This document shows, one piece after another, positions 34,336-42,929 of a stretch of 64,000 nucleotides of DNA. Below the pieces are notes generated by a model. That model did no database searches. It had not been told where the DNA came from and saw nothing but the letters and a program-made list of their open reading frames with translations. The position numbers and the translations under genes are program-made. Source of the stretch: Actinoallomurus spadix (GTDB taxonomy: Bacteria; Actinomycetota; Actinomycetes; Streptosporangiales; Streptosporangiaceae). The DNA is taken from positions 1 through 64,000 of the forward strand of contig NZ_JAMXMX010000011.1 of assembly GCF_024055725.1 (NCBI RefSeq). Direction: 5' to 3'. Each line of letters begins with the position of its first letter. The stretch's first letter is position 1.

Positions 34336-35814
34336 TCAGCGTCGGGCTTCAACCTCGCCGTACCGTGAGTCGCGGTCCGGCGTGCCGGCGGAGGGAGGGG
34401 CGCTGGTGGTCGCTGCGTTCCGCAGGCCCGCGAATGCGATCGCACCTGTCGCGATGACGAATCCGGCGAGCGTGTAGAGGGCGAGTCGGTAGCCGGCCGC
34501 GAGCGCCTCTGCGTGCCCGATGGCACGGTTCGCCGCCTCCAGGGCGGTGGTCCGGGCGACGGCCAGGGACAACAGGACCGCGACACCGAGGGCGATGCCG
34601 AGTTGGAACGAGGTCTGGCGTACGCCTCCCGCCAATCCCTGCTCGTGGCCGGCGACCCCCGAGGTCGCCGCCAGGGTCGAGCTGACGGTGGTGGCGAGCA
34701 TCATCATGCCGAAGGGCAGCAGCACGAGCCCGAAGACCAGGAGGTTCCGCGTGACCGTCATCTGCGTGGCGATGACGGCGAGGAGCAGGCCGGCCGACAT
34801 CGTCGCGCCGGTGACCGACAGCCGCAGGCCGATGCGTGTGATCATCCGGCTGAGGACCGTGCCGAGTGCGAGGTTGAGCACGCCGACGGGCGCGACGATG
34901 AGACCCGCCCGCACCGGGCTGCAGCCTTGGACCTCCTGGAGGTAGAGGGTGACCAGGAGGTAGGCGGCTCCGGACATCATCCCGGACGCCAGTGACACGA
35001 GGTTGGCCATTCGCAGCGTGCTGGACCGGAACAGCCCGAGACGGACGAGCGGCTCCGGGTGGCGGCGTTCGACGACCAGGAAGATCGCCAGCAACGCGGT
35101 GCCGGCGACGAAGGGCAGGACGCACTGCGGTGCGGTCCACCCGCCGGCGCTGCCTTGAGCCGGCGCGATGACGATCAATGCGACGCCGGACGTGATCAGC
35201 CCTGCGCCCAGCACGTCGAGCCTGCGGCGTCGGGGCGCCGCAGGCTCGATGAACCGGGGCGCGAGCGCGGCCATCACCGCTCCGACCGGAACGGTGACGT
35301 AAAAGACACTCCGCCAGCCGAGGGAGTCCACCAGTGGGCCGCTCAGCACCAGGCCGCCGATGAATCCGAGCACCGTGGCGATGCCGAACCTGCTCATCGC
35401 CTTGGCGCGTGCCGGCCCCTCGGGGAACGAGGTGGTCAGCAGGGCGAGCGCGGTGGGGGCGATGGCCGCGGCCGACAGCCCCTGGAGGACGCGGAAGACC
35501 ACGAGCAGGACCGCGTTCGGCGCCAGGCCGCACAGCAACGAGGACACCGCGAACCCGGCCATCCCGATCGCGAAGATGCGACGCCGGCCGAACAGGTCAC
35601 CGACCCGGCCGCCCAGGATCAGCCCACCCCCGACCGCGGTGTTGTACGCCGTGACCACCGCCTGCACACCCGACGCAGAGAAGCCCAGCTCACGCTGGAT
35701 GTCGGGCAGTGCGACCGTGACGATGGACGCGTCAAGCATGATCATGAATTGGGCGGACAGGATGAGCACCAGGCCCACCGCTTCCCACCTGGTCCTGGAC
35801 GGCCGCTGATGCAT
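34336..35814 (-). CDS. MFS drug efflux transporter, DHA2 type
   Basis: A 492-residue EmrB/QacA-like proton antiporter with about 14 hydrophobic helices. Motif A is GRVGDLFGRRRIF, motif C-like GFIGGLVLSGPLVDSLGWRSVF, and motif D1-like MLDASIVTVALPDIQ near the start, all typical of DHA2 exporters. ATG 35814 has GGAGGAAG upstream. It lies 134 bp downstream of the SDR gene on the same strand, and both probably answer to the TetR gene at 36811. Substrate unknown. Confidence 0.92.
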   Translation of the reverse strand: MHQRPSRTRWEAVGLVLILSAQFMIMLDASIVTVALPDIQRELGFSASGVQAVVTAYNTAVGGGLILGGRVGDLFGRRRIFAIGMAGFAVSSLLCGLAPNAVLLVVFRVLQGLSAAAIAPTALALLTTSFPEGPARAKAMSRFGIATVLGFIGGLVLSGPLVDSLGWRSVFYVTVPVGAVMAALAPRFIEPAAPRRRRLDVLGAGLITSGVALIVIAPAQGSAGGWTAPQCVLPFVAGTALLAIFLVVERRHPEPLVRLGLFRSSTLRMANLVSLASGMMSGAAYLLVTLYLQEVQGCSPVRAGLIVAPVGVLNLALGTVLSRMITRIGLRLSVTGATMSAGLLLAVIATQMTVTRNLLVFGLVLLPFGMMMLATTVSSTLAATSGVAGHEQGLAGGVRQTSFQLGIALGVAVLLSLAVARTTALEAANRAIGHAEALAAGYRLALYTLAGFVIATGAIAFAGLRNAATTSAPPSAGTPDRDSRYGEVEARR

Positions 35815-35948
35815 TCAGTGCTTCCTCCGTAACTGGACCGAGGCGCTTGCCGCCTCTCCATCCCAGAGGAACACCGGCCCCAGCGATCCGGTTGCGCCGC
35901 GGTCCCTGAGCGCCTGAGACCGCGGCGACATGGAAGCCGGGCACGCGT

Positions 35949-36722
35949 TTACAGGCCGGCGCCGCCTGTGGCGTCGATGACGCGTCCGGTCACCCAGCGC
36001 GCGTCGTCCGAGGCGAGGAAGGCCACGACGTCGGCGATGTCCTCGGGCTGTCCCACCCGGCCCAGGGCGGCCAGGGACGCCGCGTGCGCTTCGGCCTCCG
36101 GATCGCCCCGGAGCCAGGAGGCGTTGACGTCGGTGTCGACGATCCCCGGCGCCACCGAGTTGACCGTGATGCCGCGGGGGCCCAGCTCCTTGGCGAGGTT
36201 GAGGGTGAAGGTGTCCAGCGCGCCCTTCGTGGAGCTGTAGGCGATGATCTCCGGCATGGCCAGGCGGGCGGCGCCGCTGGAGATGTTGATGATCCGGCCA
36301 CCGTCGCGCAGGCGGGTCAGCCCCTGCTGCACGATGAAGAACGGCGCGCGCACGTTCACGGCGAACACCTCGTCGAACTCCTCCTCGGTCAGCGAGGCCA
36401 GTGACGAGCTGCGTCCGATCCCGGCGTTGTTGACGATGATGTCGAGCCTCCCGCCGGGCGCGTACTCCCCGCCTTCGGCGTCGAAGGCCGCCCACAGGCG
36501 GGCCGCGTCGCCGTGCCGCCCCAGCTCCGCGCGGACCGCGAAGGCCCGGCCTCCGTCCTTCCGGATGCGCGCGACGGTCTCGCTCGCCGCCACCTCGTCG
36601 CGGGCGTAGGCGACGGCGACGGCCGCGCCGTCCCGCGCGAGTCGTTCCGCGATGGCCCGGCCGATGCCCCGGCTCCCGCCGGTCACCAGCGCGACCTTGC
36701 CTTCGAGCGCTCTTGCTGCCAT
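35949..36722 (-). CDS. Short-chain dehydrogenase/reductase
   Basis: A classical SDR of about 257 residues: cofactor site TGGSRGIGRAIA, NNAGIG, catalytic Ser near NISSGAARLAMPEIIAYSSTKGAL (Tyr and Lys of YxxxK), and the C-terminal WVTGRVIDATGGAGL. It resembles FabG-like oxidoreductases acting on 3-oxo substrates with NADP(H). ATG 36722 begins MAARALEGK; GTG 36728 or 36734 are alternative starts, closer in spacing to the GAAGGG site. The promoter contains a repeated TTGAGxGATCxCTC element shared with the divergent TetR gene. Confidence 0.9.
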   Translation of the reverse strand: MAARALEGKVALVTGGSRGIGRAIAERLARDGAAVAVAYARDEVAASETVARIRKDGGRAFAVRAELGRHGDAARLWAAFDAEGGEYAPGGRLDIIVNNAGIGRSSSLASLTEEEFDEVFAVNVRAPFFIVQQGLTRLRDGGRIINISSGAARLAMPEIIAYSSTKGALDTFTLNLAKELGPRGITVNSVAPGIVDTDVNASWLRGDPEAEAHAASLAALGRVGQPEDIADVVAFLASDDARWVTGRVIDATGGAGL

Positions 36723-36746
36723 GACCACGTACACCCTTCAATTCTT

Positions 36747-36803
36747 GAGGGATCGCTCAACAAGTAGGACCATAACACATTTGTTGAGTGATCCCTCTAA
36801 AAT
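36747..36803. promoter_or_regulatory. Mirror-image TetR operators
   Basis: A 17-base site at 36747-36763 (GAGGGATCGCTCAACAA) recurs inverted at 36781-36797 with 16/17 identity, 17 bases apart. The second copy abuts TAAAAT (36798-36803), the -10 box of the TetR gene whose GTG at 36811 is probably leaderless. One site faces each gene. Confidence 0.75.
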
Positions 36804-36810
36804 AGGACGC

Positions 36811-37428
36811 GTGAGTGGAACAGGTGCGAAGCGCGGACGGCCGCCGACGTTCGACCGGGCCAAGGCCCTCGCGGCCGCCACCCGGCTCTTCTGGGAGCAC
36901 GGCTATGAGGCCACCTCCATCGGCGAGCTGACCAAGGCGATGGGCATGCGGCCCGGGAGTTTGTACGCGGCCTTCGGCGACAAGCAGGGCCTGTTCAAGG
37001 AGGTCGTACAGGCCTACGGGCGCTCCCCCGTCGGTGCGTTCATGGGCGCCGCGCTGGAGGATGAGCCCACGGCCCGGGAGGCGTTCCGGCGCATCCTGCG
37101 CGACGCCGCGGCCATCTACCCGGACCCCTCCCACCCGGCCGGCTGCCTGACGATCAGCGCCGCGACCAACGTCACCGTCCAGGACGCGGAGGTGGCGGCG
37201 TTCCTGCGCGACCTGCGCAACGCGAACCTGGCCGCTTTCGAGACCCGTCTGCGGACCGCCCAGCGGGACGGCGAACTGCCCGCCACGGCCGATCCGCGCG
37301 CCCTCGCCGCGTACTTCGCGGCGGTCATTCAGGGCATGTCACAACGCGCCCGCGACGGCGCCACGGCGGCCGAGCTCACCGAGACCGCCGAACTGGCGCT
37401 GGCGGCCTGGCCCGGGGCGCACGGTTGA
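36811..37428 (+). CDS. TetR-family repressor
   Basis: A 205-residue TetR protein with the opening KRGRPPTFDRAKALAAATRLFWEHGYEATSI and recognition region GELTKAMGMRPGSLYAAFGDKQGLFKEV, and a C-terminal domain with ASATNVTVQ-like pocket (GCLTISAATNV), as in the branch often called AcrR/ComR-like C-terminal. GTG 36811 follows a -10 box by 7 bases. Divergent from the SDR gene with two mirror operators, so it probably represses SDR and efflux genes and itself. Confidence 0.9.
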   Translation: MSGTGAKRGRPPTFDRAKALAAATRLFWEHGYEATSIGELTKAMGMRPGSLYAAFGDKQGLFKEVVQAYGRSPVGAFMGAALEDEPTAREAFRRILRDAAAIYPDPSHPAGCLTISAATNVTVQDAEVAAFLRDLRNANLAAFETRLRTAQRDGELPATADPRALAAYFAAVIQGMSQRARDGATAAELTETAELALAAWPGAHG

Positions 37429-37467
37429 TCGCCGTGCACCCCGGCCGTCACCGCGCGCGGCGGCCCG

Positions 37468-38058
37468 TCAGGCCGCGGGAGCCGTCTTGACGTAGGTCAC
37501 CGCGACGTTGAGGTAGGTCGCGAGGCCGTAGTCGTGGCCTCGGATGGCGAGCAGGTTGCAGCAGTCCAGGTATTTGGACGGGACGACGACGTCGATCGCA
37601 CCGGCCTTGCAGTTGCCGCTCTTGACGGTCTGGAGAAGATGGCCGTTGAGGTAGACGCTCGCGTCGTTGTCCACGGTCCCCTGAATGCGGACCTGCTGGG
37701 CGTCCCGCGGGATGTGCACCCAATGGCGTACGAGGAGGTCCGTGTTGACGGCCCAGCGGGTCTTGACGCTAACGGGATTGTTCCACCGGCACGTGCCGTT
37801 GACGGTCCCGAATCCCTCCTGTCCGGCGGGCCAGCCGCTGTCGTCGAAGCTCCGGTCGGCGAAGAGGGGCTCGTCGGCCGCCGGCGGCACCTGCAGGTAC
37901 CTCCAGTCGGTGCTGTTGTAGCCGAGCGCGGTGACCACGGTCTGCCGCTTCCCGGCCGGCGAGGCGGACGCGGACGCCGTAGTGGCCAGAGCCATGGCGG
38001 CCAGCAGCGAGCCGGCCGCAAGGCCCACGGGCAGGAAGCGCAAGGACTTCGTCGACAT
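37468..38058 (-). CDS. Secreted jelly-roll-like protein
   Basis: A 196-residue exported protein. Signal peptide MSTKSLRFLPVGLAAGSLLAAMALATTASASA with cleavage near ASA-SP. The mature part has SFDDSGWPAGQEGFGTVNG and VRIQGTVDNDASVYLNGHLL, a pattern known from the beta-sandwich (galactose-binding-like) domain next to glycosidases. There is no catalytic domain, so binding of a sugar or wall polymer is likely. An adjacent Cys pair (DCCNLL) and two others may make disulfides. ATG 38058 has AAAGG upstream. Confidence 0.8.
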   Translation of the reverse strand: MSTKSLRFLPVGLAAGSLLAAMALATTASASASPAGKRQTVVTALGYNSTDWRYLQVPPAADEPLFADRSFDDSGWPAGQEGFGTVNGTCRWNNPVSVKTRWAVNTDLLVRHWVHIPRDAQQVRIQGTVDNDASVYLNGHLLQTVKSGNCKAGAIDVVVPSKYLDCCNLLAIRGHDYGLATYLNVAVTYVKTAPAA

Positions 38059-38246
38059 GACAGCCTTTCGTCGATTGTGCGGAGATGTCGCGATCCGGCC
38101 GATTTCGTCGGTCCGACGGCCATTCCTGCGTACGCGATGCCGGCGGCCCGACCGGCGGGATGCGAGGAGAGCGAACCACGCCGCCGCCGACGGCGAACGA
38201 ATCCGCCATCGCGATTGGCCGATCTTTGCGCGAAGGATGCTCCCCG

Positions 38247-38948
38247 CTAGTGCGGTGCCCGCATGGTTCCCCGGACCCGGTCACCGGCGACCTCCAGCAG
38301 GATCCGCACCAGGTCCTGCGGGACGTCGCGCATGAGGTTGTGGCCGCTCGGCAGGGCGTGCGTCGTCCAGGCGGCGTCGTCGCGCAGCCGTTCGTAGACG
38401 GCGGTGAACGGGGACGGCCCCTCCCATCCCGCCGCGTAGGCATAGGCCCTGCGCCGGACGTGCGCCAGGTCGCCCGTCAGCCGGAGCGGCTGCAGCAGCG
38501 AGGCGAGCGGGTGCGCCGTGGCGCGCGGGTCGAAGAACGGCAGCGGCCGTACCGCGTATCCGGTGTCCACCACGTCCATGTACCAGTCGCGTTCCTGGTC
38601 CGACACGAGCGTCCAGCAGGAGTCGCCGTCTCCGGGAACCATGCCGTCCAGGTAGACCAGAGAGCCGACGCGGTCGGGCGCGCGGTCGGCCACGCCGGTG
38701 ATCACCATTCCGCCATAACTGTGGCCGACCAGGATCGCGTCCCGGATGTCCTCGGCCGCGAGCACGCCGGTCACGTCCTGGATGTGGGTCTCGAGGTTGA
38801 CCCCGCCGTGCAGCAGATGGGCGCGCTCGGCGAGCCCGGTGAGTGTCAGGGGGTGGACCGCGTGCCCTCGGGCGCGAAGCTCTCCGGTGAGCTCCTCGAA
38901 GCACCAGCCGCCGTGGCACATCCCGGGGATGAGCACGAAGTTCGCCAT
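38247..38948 (-). CDS. Alpha/beta hydrolase (EstC/hydroxynitrile-lyase-like)
   Basis: A 233-residue alpha/beta hydrolase of the small EstC/methylesterase-like group. FVLIPGMCHGGWCFEEL gives the oxyanion loop (HGGW), VGHSYGGMV carries the nucleophile Ser, and LPSGHNLMRDVPQDLVRIL the catalytic His. Cap segment FFDPRATAHPLASLLQPL. Substrate unknown; family members cleave small esters or act as hydroxynitrile lyases. ATG 38948 follows GAGGAAACGAG. It lies 19 bp behind the MFS gene and should share its transcript. Confidence 0.88.
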   Translation of the reverse strand: MANFVLIPGMCHGGWCFEELTGELRARGHAVHPLTLTGLAERAHLLHGGVNLETHIQDVTGVLAAEDIRDAILVGHSYGGMVITGVADRAPDRVGSLVYLDGMVPGDGDSCWTLVSDQERDWYMDVVDTGYAVRPLPFFDPRATAHPLASLLQPLRLTGDLAHVRRRAYAYAAGWEGPSPFTAVYERLRDDAAWTTHALPSGHNLMRDVPQDLVRILLEVAGDRVRGTMRAPH

Positions 38949-38967
38949 CGTCTCGTTTCCTCTTCCT

Positions 38968-40197
38968 CTAGAAGGAGTCGTGGCCCACGGTGCGGCCGGG
39001 AGCACCCTCCGCCGCGTGGGCCTCTTGCCGTGCCGTCCCGGTGGCGACCGGGGGCGTGCCGGGACGCCTCCGGGTCCCGGCGGCGGCGATCCCGGCCGCC
39101 CCGGCGCACAGGATCGCGGTCCAGGCCAGGGTGGCCTCGGTGGAGGTGTGGTCGGCGACCACCCCCGCGATCCATGGCCCGGCCGTCTGCCCGGCGGCGA
39201 ACACGGTGGTGAACGCCGCGAGAGTGGCGGTCCGGTCCACGGGCCGGATGTCGCGCTTGATGAGCGCGGTGACGGCGGCGGGGACACCCATGAACGTCGC
39301 GCCGTAGCAGAGCGCGGAGGCCAGGATGACCGATGGCGCGGAGGAGGTCAGCGCCAGCGCCGCTCCACCGGCGAGGAGCGCGAGCAGGACCGTCAGGGCC
39401 CGAGCGCCGGGCCACTGAGCGGTCGGGCGGCTCCACAGCGCGGGCGCCGCCACCACTGCCAGGCCCAGCACCGTCCAGGTGAGCACGACCTGCCCGCGCG
39501 AGGCGTCTCGGTCGGTCAGGTAGGCCGACAGGAACGTGATGTAGGTGATGTATCCGGCGGCGAACAGCAGGTAGGCGAGGGCGGGCCTCCAGAGCGCGCC
39601 GAGGCGGGCCCGGCCGGCCGTCGCCGCCCGTACGTCCTCGTCCGTGCCCGTCGCCGTCCAGCCGGCCACCGTCGCCAGCGCGGCGGCGCCGGCCAGGACG
39701 CCCCAGGCGAGGCGCCAGTGGCCGGCCAGTACCGGGATGCTCACGCCGCTGATCACGATGCCCAGGCCGGCGCCGGCGAAGTACACGGTGATGGGCGTGC
39801 CGGAGACCGTACGGGTGGCGGCGCGTGAGGCGATCACCCCGCCGGCGACGAACACCACCGCCCCGGTGGCCCCGGCCACGGTTCGCACGGCCAGCAGCGC
39901 CAGGTAGTCGTCGCTCGCGGCGGTGGCGGCCAGCGACACGGCCGTGAGGGCCATGCCCGCCCGGAAGGCCGTAGCGGCGCCCCAGCGGCGGACGACGCCG
40001 GCGGTCATCAGCGCACCGAGCAGATATCCCACCCCGTTGGCCGCGCCCATGGCCCCTGCCTGGCCCAGGCTCCAGCGCAGATCCTCCCGCATGGCCGGCA
40101 GCAGCAGGCCGTAGGCGAAGCGCGCCAACCCCAGCGCCGAGGCGGTGCCGAGCGCCAGCCGGGCCATCTGCCACCTCGGTGGCCTCGATGATCGCAT
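38968..40197 (-). CDS. MFS transporter, YbfB/YjiJ-like
   Basis: A 409-residue, about 12-helix transporter. The N-terminus LGTASALGLARFAYGLLLPAMREDLRWSLGQAG is typical of the YbfB/YjiJ group. AANGVGYLLGALMTAGVVRRWGAATAFR is the motif A region. Direction and substrate are unknown; the neighbouring esterase suggests an ester-containing compound. The start may be ATG 40197 or ATG 40167. It is divergent from a TetR gene over two 21-base repeats. Confidence 0.87.
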   Translation of the reverse strand: MRSSRPPRWQMARLALGTASALGLARFAYGLLLPAMREDLRWSLGQAGAMGAANGVGYLLGALMTAGVVRRWGAATAFRAGMALTAVSLAATAASDDYLALLAVRTVAGATGAVVFVAGGVIASRAATRTVSGTPITVYFAGAGLGIVISGVSIPVLAGHWRLAWGVLAGAAALATVAGWTATGTDEDVRAATAGRARLGALWRPALAYLLFAAGYITYITFLSAYLTDRDASRGQVVLTWTVLGLAVVAAPALWSRPTAQWPGARALTVLLALLAGGAALALTSSAPSVILASALCYGATFMGVPAAVTALIKRDIRPVDRTATLAAFTTVFAAGQTAGPWIAGVVADHTSTEATLAWTAILCAGAAGIAAAGTRRRPGTPPVATGTARQEAHAAEGAPGRTVGHDSF

Positions 40198-40210
40198 GCC
40201 GAACTCCGAA

Positions 40211-40268
40211 ATCGAACCGATCGGTACGATCTCGGACGATAGCAGTGATCGAACCGAGCGGTACCATC
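40211..40268. promoter_or_regulatory. Two direct-repeat operators
   Basis: A 21-base site at 40211-40231 with core GAACCGATCGGTAC recurs at 40248-40268 as GAACCGAGCGGTAC, 19/21 identical, 37 bases apart. The ACCG-2-CGGT centre is palindromic. The second overlaps TACCAT, a probable -10 box for the TetR gene. Confidence 0.75.
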
Positions 40269-40274
40269 GAGAGC

Positions 40275-40871
40275 ATGCCGGTTCTCAAGGGCTCGACGAT
40301 CGACCCGGCGCGCACCCGCGCCGCCATCCTGGAGGCGGCCACTCCCCTGCTGTACGAGCGCGGTCTCGACGGCATCGGCGTCGCCGAGCTGTGTGCCCGG
40401 CTCGGGGTCTCCAAGGAGACGCTCTACCGTCACTTCGGCACGAAGGACGGCCTCGTACAGGCCATGCTGGAGGCGCGCAGCGAGCGGGTGACCCGATGGA
40501 TGGCCGAGGCCGTCGCCGCCGCAGGACAGGACCCCGCCGGCCAGCTCGCCGCGGTGTTCGACGCCCTCCAGGCGTGGTACGACGACCCGGCCTTCCGTGG
40601 CTGCGCGATGCTGAACGCCGCCGCTCAGCACCACGTCGAGCCCGTGCGCGCCATCACCGCGCGCCACCTGGACCGCTACCTCGACCTCCTGACCGGCATC
40701 GCCGAGCGCGCCGGGGCCGCCGACCCGCCGGTCCTGGGGCGGCAGTGGCTCATGCTCGTCGAAGGGGCGACCGTCGTCGCCGCGCACCACGACGCGGCCG
40801 GCGCGGGTGAGCACGCCCGCCGGGCCGCGCTCGCCCTGCTGCCCGCCGCCCGGACCGGCCCCCAGGGCTGA
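40275..40871 (+). CDS. TetR-family repressor
   Basis: A 198-residue TetR protein (TRAAILEAATPLLYERGLDGI, VAELCARLGVSKETLYRHFGTKDGLVQAML) with an AcrR-like C-terminal domain (FDALQAWYDDPAFRGCAMLNAAAQHH). ATG 40275 starts MPVLKGSTIDP and is 7 bases after a -10-like TACCAT, thus perhaps leaderless. The repeats in the 77-bp gap to the MFS gene are its likely operators; expected targets are the MFS and hydrolase genes and itself. Confidence 0.9.
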   Translation: MPVLKGSTIDPARTRAAILEAATPLLYERGLDGIGVAELCARLGVSKETLYRHFGTKDGLVQAMLEARSERVTRWMAEAVAAAGQDPAGQLAAVFDALQAWYDDPAFRGCAMLNAAAQHHVEPVRAITARHLDRYLDLLTGIAERAGAADPPVLGRQWLMLVEGATVVAAHHDAAGAGEHARRAALALLPAARTGPQG

Positions 40872-40903
40872 CCCGCCGGGCCGGTCCCGTCAGACCGGTC
40901 CCG

Positions 40904-41347
40904 TCAGGCCGGAACCGTACGAATGAGCACCAGCGAACCCTCCAGGTACGGCTGCCGGCGCAGGGCGCCGTGGCGACGGTCCCAGTCGCCCGACTCCAGG
41001 TCGTTCCGGAGCCGCTCGACGTACTCCGCGCGCAGGGCCGGGTCGACGAAGCTCCACGCCGAGCAGGCCTGCCGCGCCCCGGGGTCGAGCAGGCGCTCCG
41101 GGCGCGCGTAGTACGCCTCGTTGAACCCGTCGGTGCAGTCGGCGGGGATGGGCACCGGCCGCACCGACGCCTCGCCGCCCAGGACCTCGATGATGTCGCC
41201 GATCGCCGGGTACCGCCGGGCCTCGGTGTCCAGCACCAACGGCGCGTACTCATGCAGCCAGAAGTTCCGGACCAGGTCCGGGTCGCAGGTCAGGATGACG
41301 ACGGGCCCGCGCGCGACGCGCCGCATCTCCCGCATCGAGCCTTCCAC
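40904..41347 (-). pseudogene. 5'-truncated SAM methyltransferase
   Basis: The 147 codons match the C-terminal half of actinomycete class I methyltransferases: MREMRRVARGPVVILTCDPD corresponds to the strand after the post-motif helix, then LLDPGARQACSAWSFVDP and YLEGSLVLIRTVPA. The SAM-binding motif I region is absent, and the frame closes at a TAA 25 bases upstream of GTG 41347, next to the DUF72 gene on the other strand. I interpret this as a gene that lost its 5' half by deletion. A short functional protein is less likely. Confidence 0.65.
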
Positions 41348-41424
41348 ATCACCACCAGCCTCGGGAACGCATTATCCGGATGCCCGGAGCACTGGATCGC
41401 GCTGATTCGGGTAGCGTCCCGCGC

Positions 41425-42282
41425 GTGCGGCTTCACGTGGGATGTGCGATGTGGACCCATGCGCCATGGCAGAAGCGATTCCTGCCTCATCCGCTTCCTC
41501 CGCAGGAACGGTTGAAGGCGTACGCGACCTGGTGCAACGCGGTCGAGGGGAACACCACCTTCTATGCCGTTCCGGCACGGGACACGGTCGAGACCTGGGC
41601 GCGGCAGACCGGCCCGGACTTTCGTTTCGTCCTGAAGATGCCCAAGGCGATCACGCATGACCGCCGCCTCGGGGACGTCGGCGCGGAGGTCCGCTCGTTC
41701 CTGCAGGCGATCGAGCCGCTCGGGCCACGCGCCCACGCCCTGTGGATTCAGCTTCCGGCGGCGTTCGTGCCTGCGGACGTCGAGGTCCTGGCCGGGTTCC
41801 TGCGCCGGCTCCCTCCGTCGTACCGGTACGCCGTCGAGGTCCGCCACCGGGCCTTCTTCGAGGACGAGCGGTCGGCGCGGCTGCTGGAGAGGGCGCTCGC
41901 GAACGTCGGCGCGGAGTGGATCCCGTTCGACACCACGACGCTCTTCCGTACGCCGCCGACGAGCGACATGGAACGTGACGCGTGGACGCGTAAGCCCCGA
42001 GTGGCGCGGCGCACGACCGCCCTCACCGACCGGCCGATCGTGCGCTACCTGGGCCGCGACTCCGTGGACGAGACGGTCGCGGGCTGGCGCGGATGGGTGG
42101 GCCAGGTCGCCGAGTGGCTGCGGGAAGGGCGTTCACCGACGGTCTTCATCCACACCCCGGACAACGCCGAGGCGCTGCCGCTCGCCCGCCGGTTCCACAA
42201 TGACGTACGCGCCCGGGTCCCGGAACTCGAGCCGCTGCCGGACCCGACGCGTGCTCCCGCCGAACCGCCGACCCTTTTCTGA
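41425..42282 (+). CDS. DUF72 family protein
   Basis: A 285-residue TIM-barrel-like protein of the DUF72/YecE family. It opens VRLHVGCAMWTHAPWQKRFLPHPLPP and has NAVEGNTTFYAVP, FRFVLKMPKAITHDRRL, YAVEVRHRAFF and TVFIHTPDNAEALPLARRFHNDV, all typical. The biochemical role of the family is not firmly known. GTG 41425 follows TAGCGT by 7 bases, suggesting a leaderless transcript. Confidence 0.88.
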   Translation: MRLHVGCAMWTHAPWQKRFLPHPLPPQERLKAYATWCNAVEGNTTFYAVPARDTVETWARQTGPDFRFVLKMPKAITHDRRLGDVGAEVRSFLQAIEPLGPRAHALWIQLPAAFVPADVEVLAGFLRRLPPSYRYAVEVRHRAFFEDERSARLLERALANVGAEWIPFDTTTLFRTPPTSDMERDAWTRKPRVARRTTALTDRPIVRYLGRDSVDETVAGWRGWVGQVAEWLREGRSPTVFIHTPDNAEALPLARRFHNDVRARVPELEPLPDPTRAPAEPPTLF

Positions 42283-42331
42283 CGGAAGGCCTGGCGACCG
42301 GTACGGAGCGCATTTACACAGGGCATACTCA

Positions 42332-42919
42332 GTGAGTGTGGACGTCCTCTTCGATTCCCCCGTCGTACGGGTGCGCCAACCCGGAAGAATCCTGCCTACC
42401 CAGGCGAGATACGAAATCCTCGGCGACAGGCGGGATCGCCTCGCGTTCGCCGAGGAGACCGACCGGCGTACGCGTCTGCAAATGCTGAAGGCGACCCTGC
42501 CGACCGCGCCGCCACCGGACGCGCGGATCCTCACGGTCACCGACGCCGACGACCAGGCGATCCTGCTGCTGACCCGGCATCCGAACGGGCGGCTCGCCGA
42601 GGTCCACCGGCCGGACGGCACCCTGGTCGGCCGGATCCTCGCGACCGGGACGACCCGCCACTACTCGCTCACCGACGACCAGGACCAGGTCGTGGCGACC
42701 GCCGTCGGGGAGCTGTCGCTCAAGCACTTCCAGGTCACCGCGCCCTCGGGAGCCCGGATCGCCCACGTGAGCAAGACCTGGGCGGGCCCGGTCAAGGAGT
42801 GGCTCACACCGTCCGACCACTACAAGATCGAGTTCACCCGGGACATCTCCGAACCGGCCCGCACCCTCATCGTCATGATGACCATCATGCTCGACCTGTC
42901 CCTGTTCGGGCCGATGTGA
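42332..42919 (+). CDS. LURP-one/scramblase-like protein
   Basis: A 195-residue protein of the LURP-one-related/phospholipid-scramblase-like beta-barrel fold: repeated strands YEILGDRRDRLAFAEE, ILLLTRHPNGRLAEVHRPDGTLVG and HFQVTAPSGARIAHVSKTW, and a C-terminal hydrophobic helix (ARTLIVMMTIMLDLSLFG) characteristic of the family. Function unknown. Start uncertain: GTG 42332 or GTG 42338, both just after CATACT, so leaderless transcription is plausible. Convergent with the next gene, 10 bp from its stop. Confidence 0.78.
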   Translation: MSVDVLFDSPVVRVRQPGRILPTQARYEILGDRRDRLAFAEETDRRTRLQMLKATLPTAPPPDARILTVTDADDQAILLLTRHPNGRLAEVHRPDGTLVGRILATGTTRHYSLTDDQDQVVATAVGELSLKHFQVTAPSGARIAHVSKTWAGPVKEWLTPSDHYKIEFTRDISEPARTLIVMMTIMLDLSLFGPM

Positions 42920-42929
42920 GCGGCGCGTT

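Noticed and set aside
33603-34586. 327-codon minus-strand frame over the gene-poor stretch
   Set aside because: It overlaps the end of the efflux gene and the small plus-strand gene, with no motif or ribosome site.
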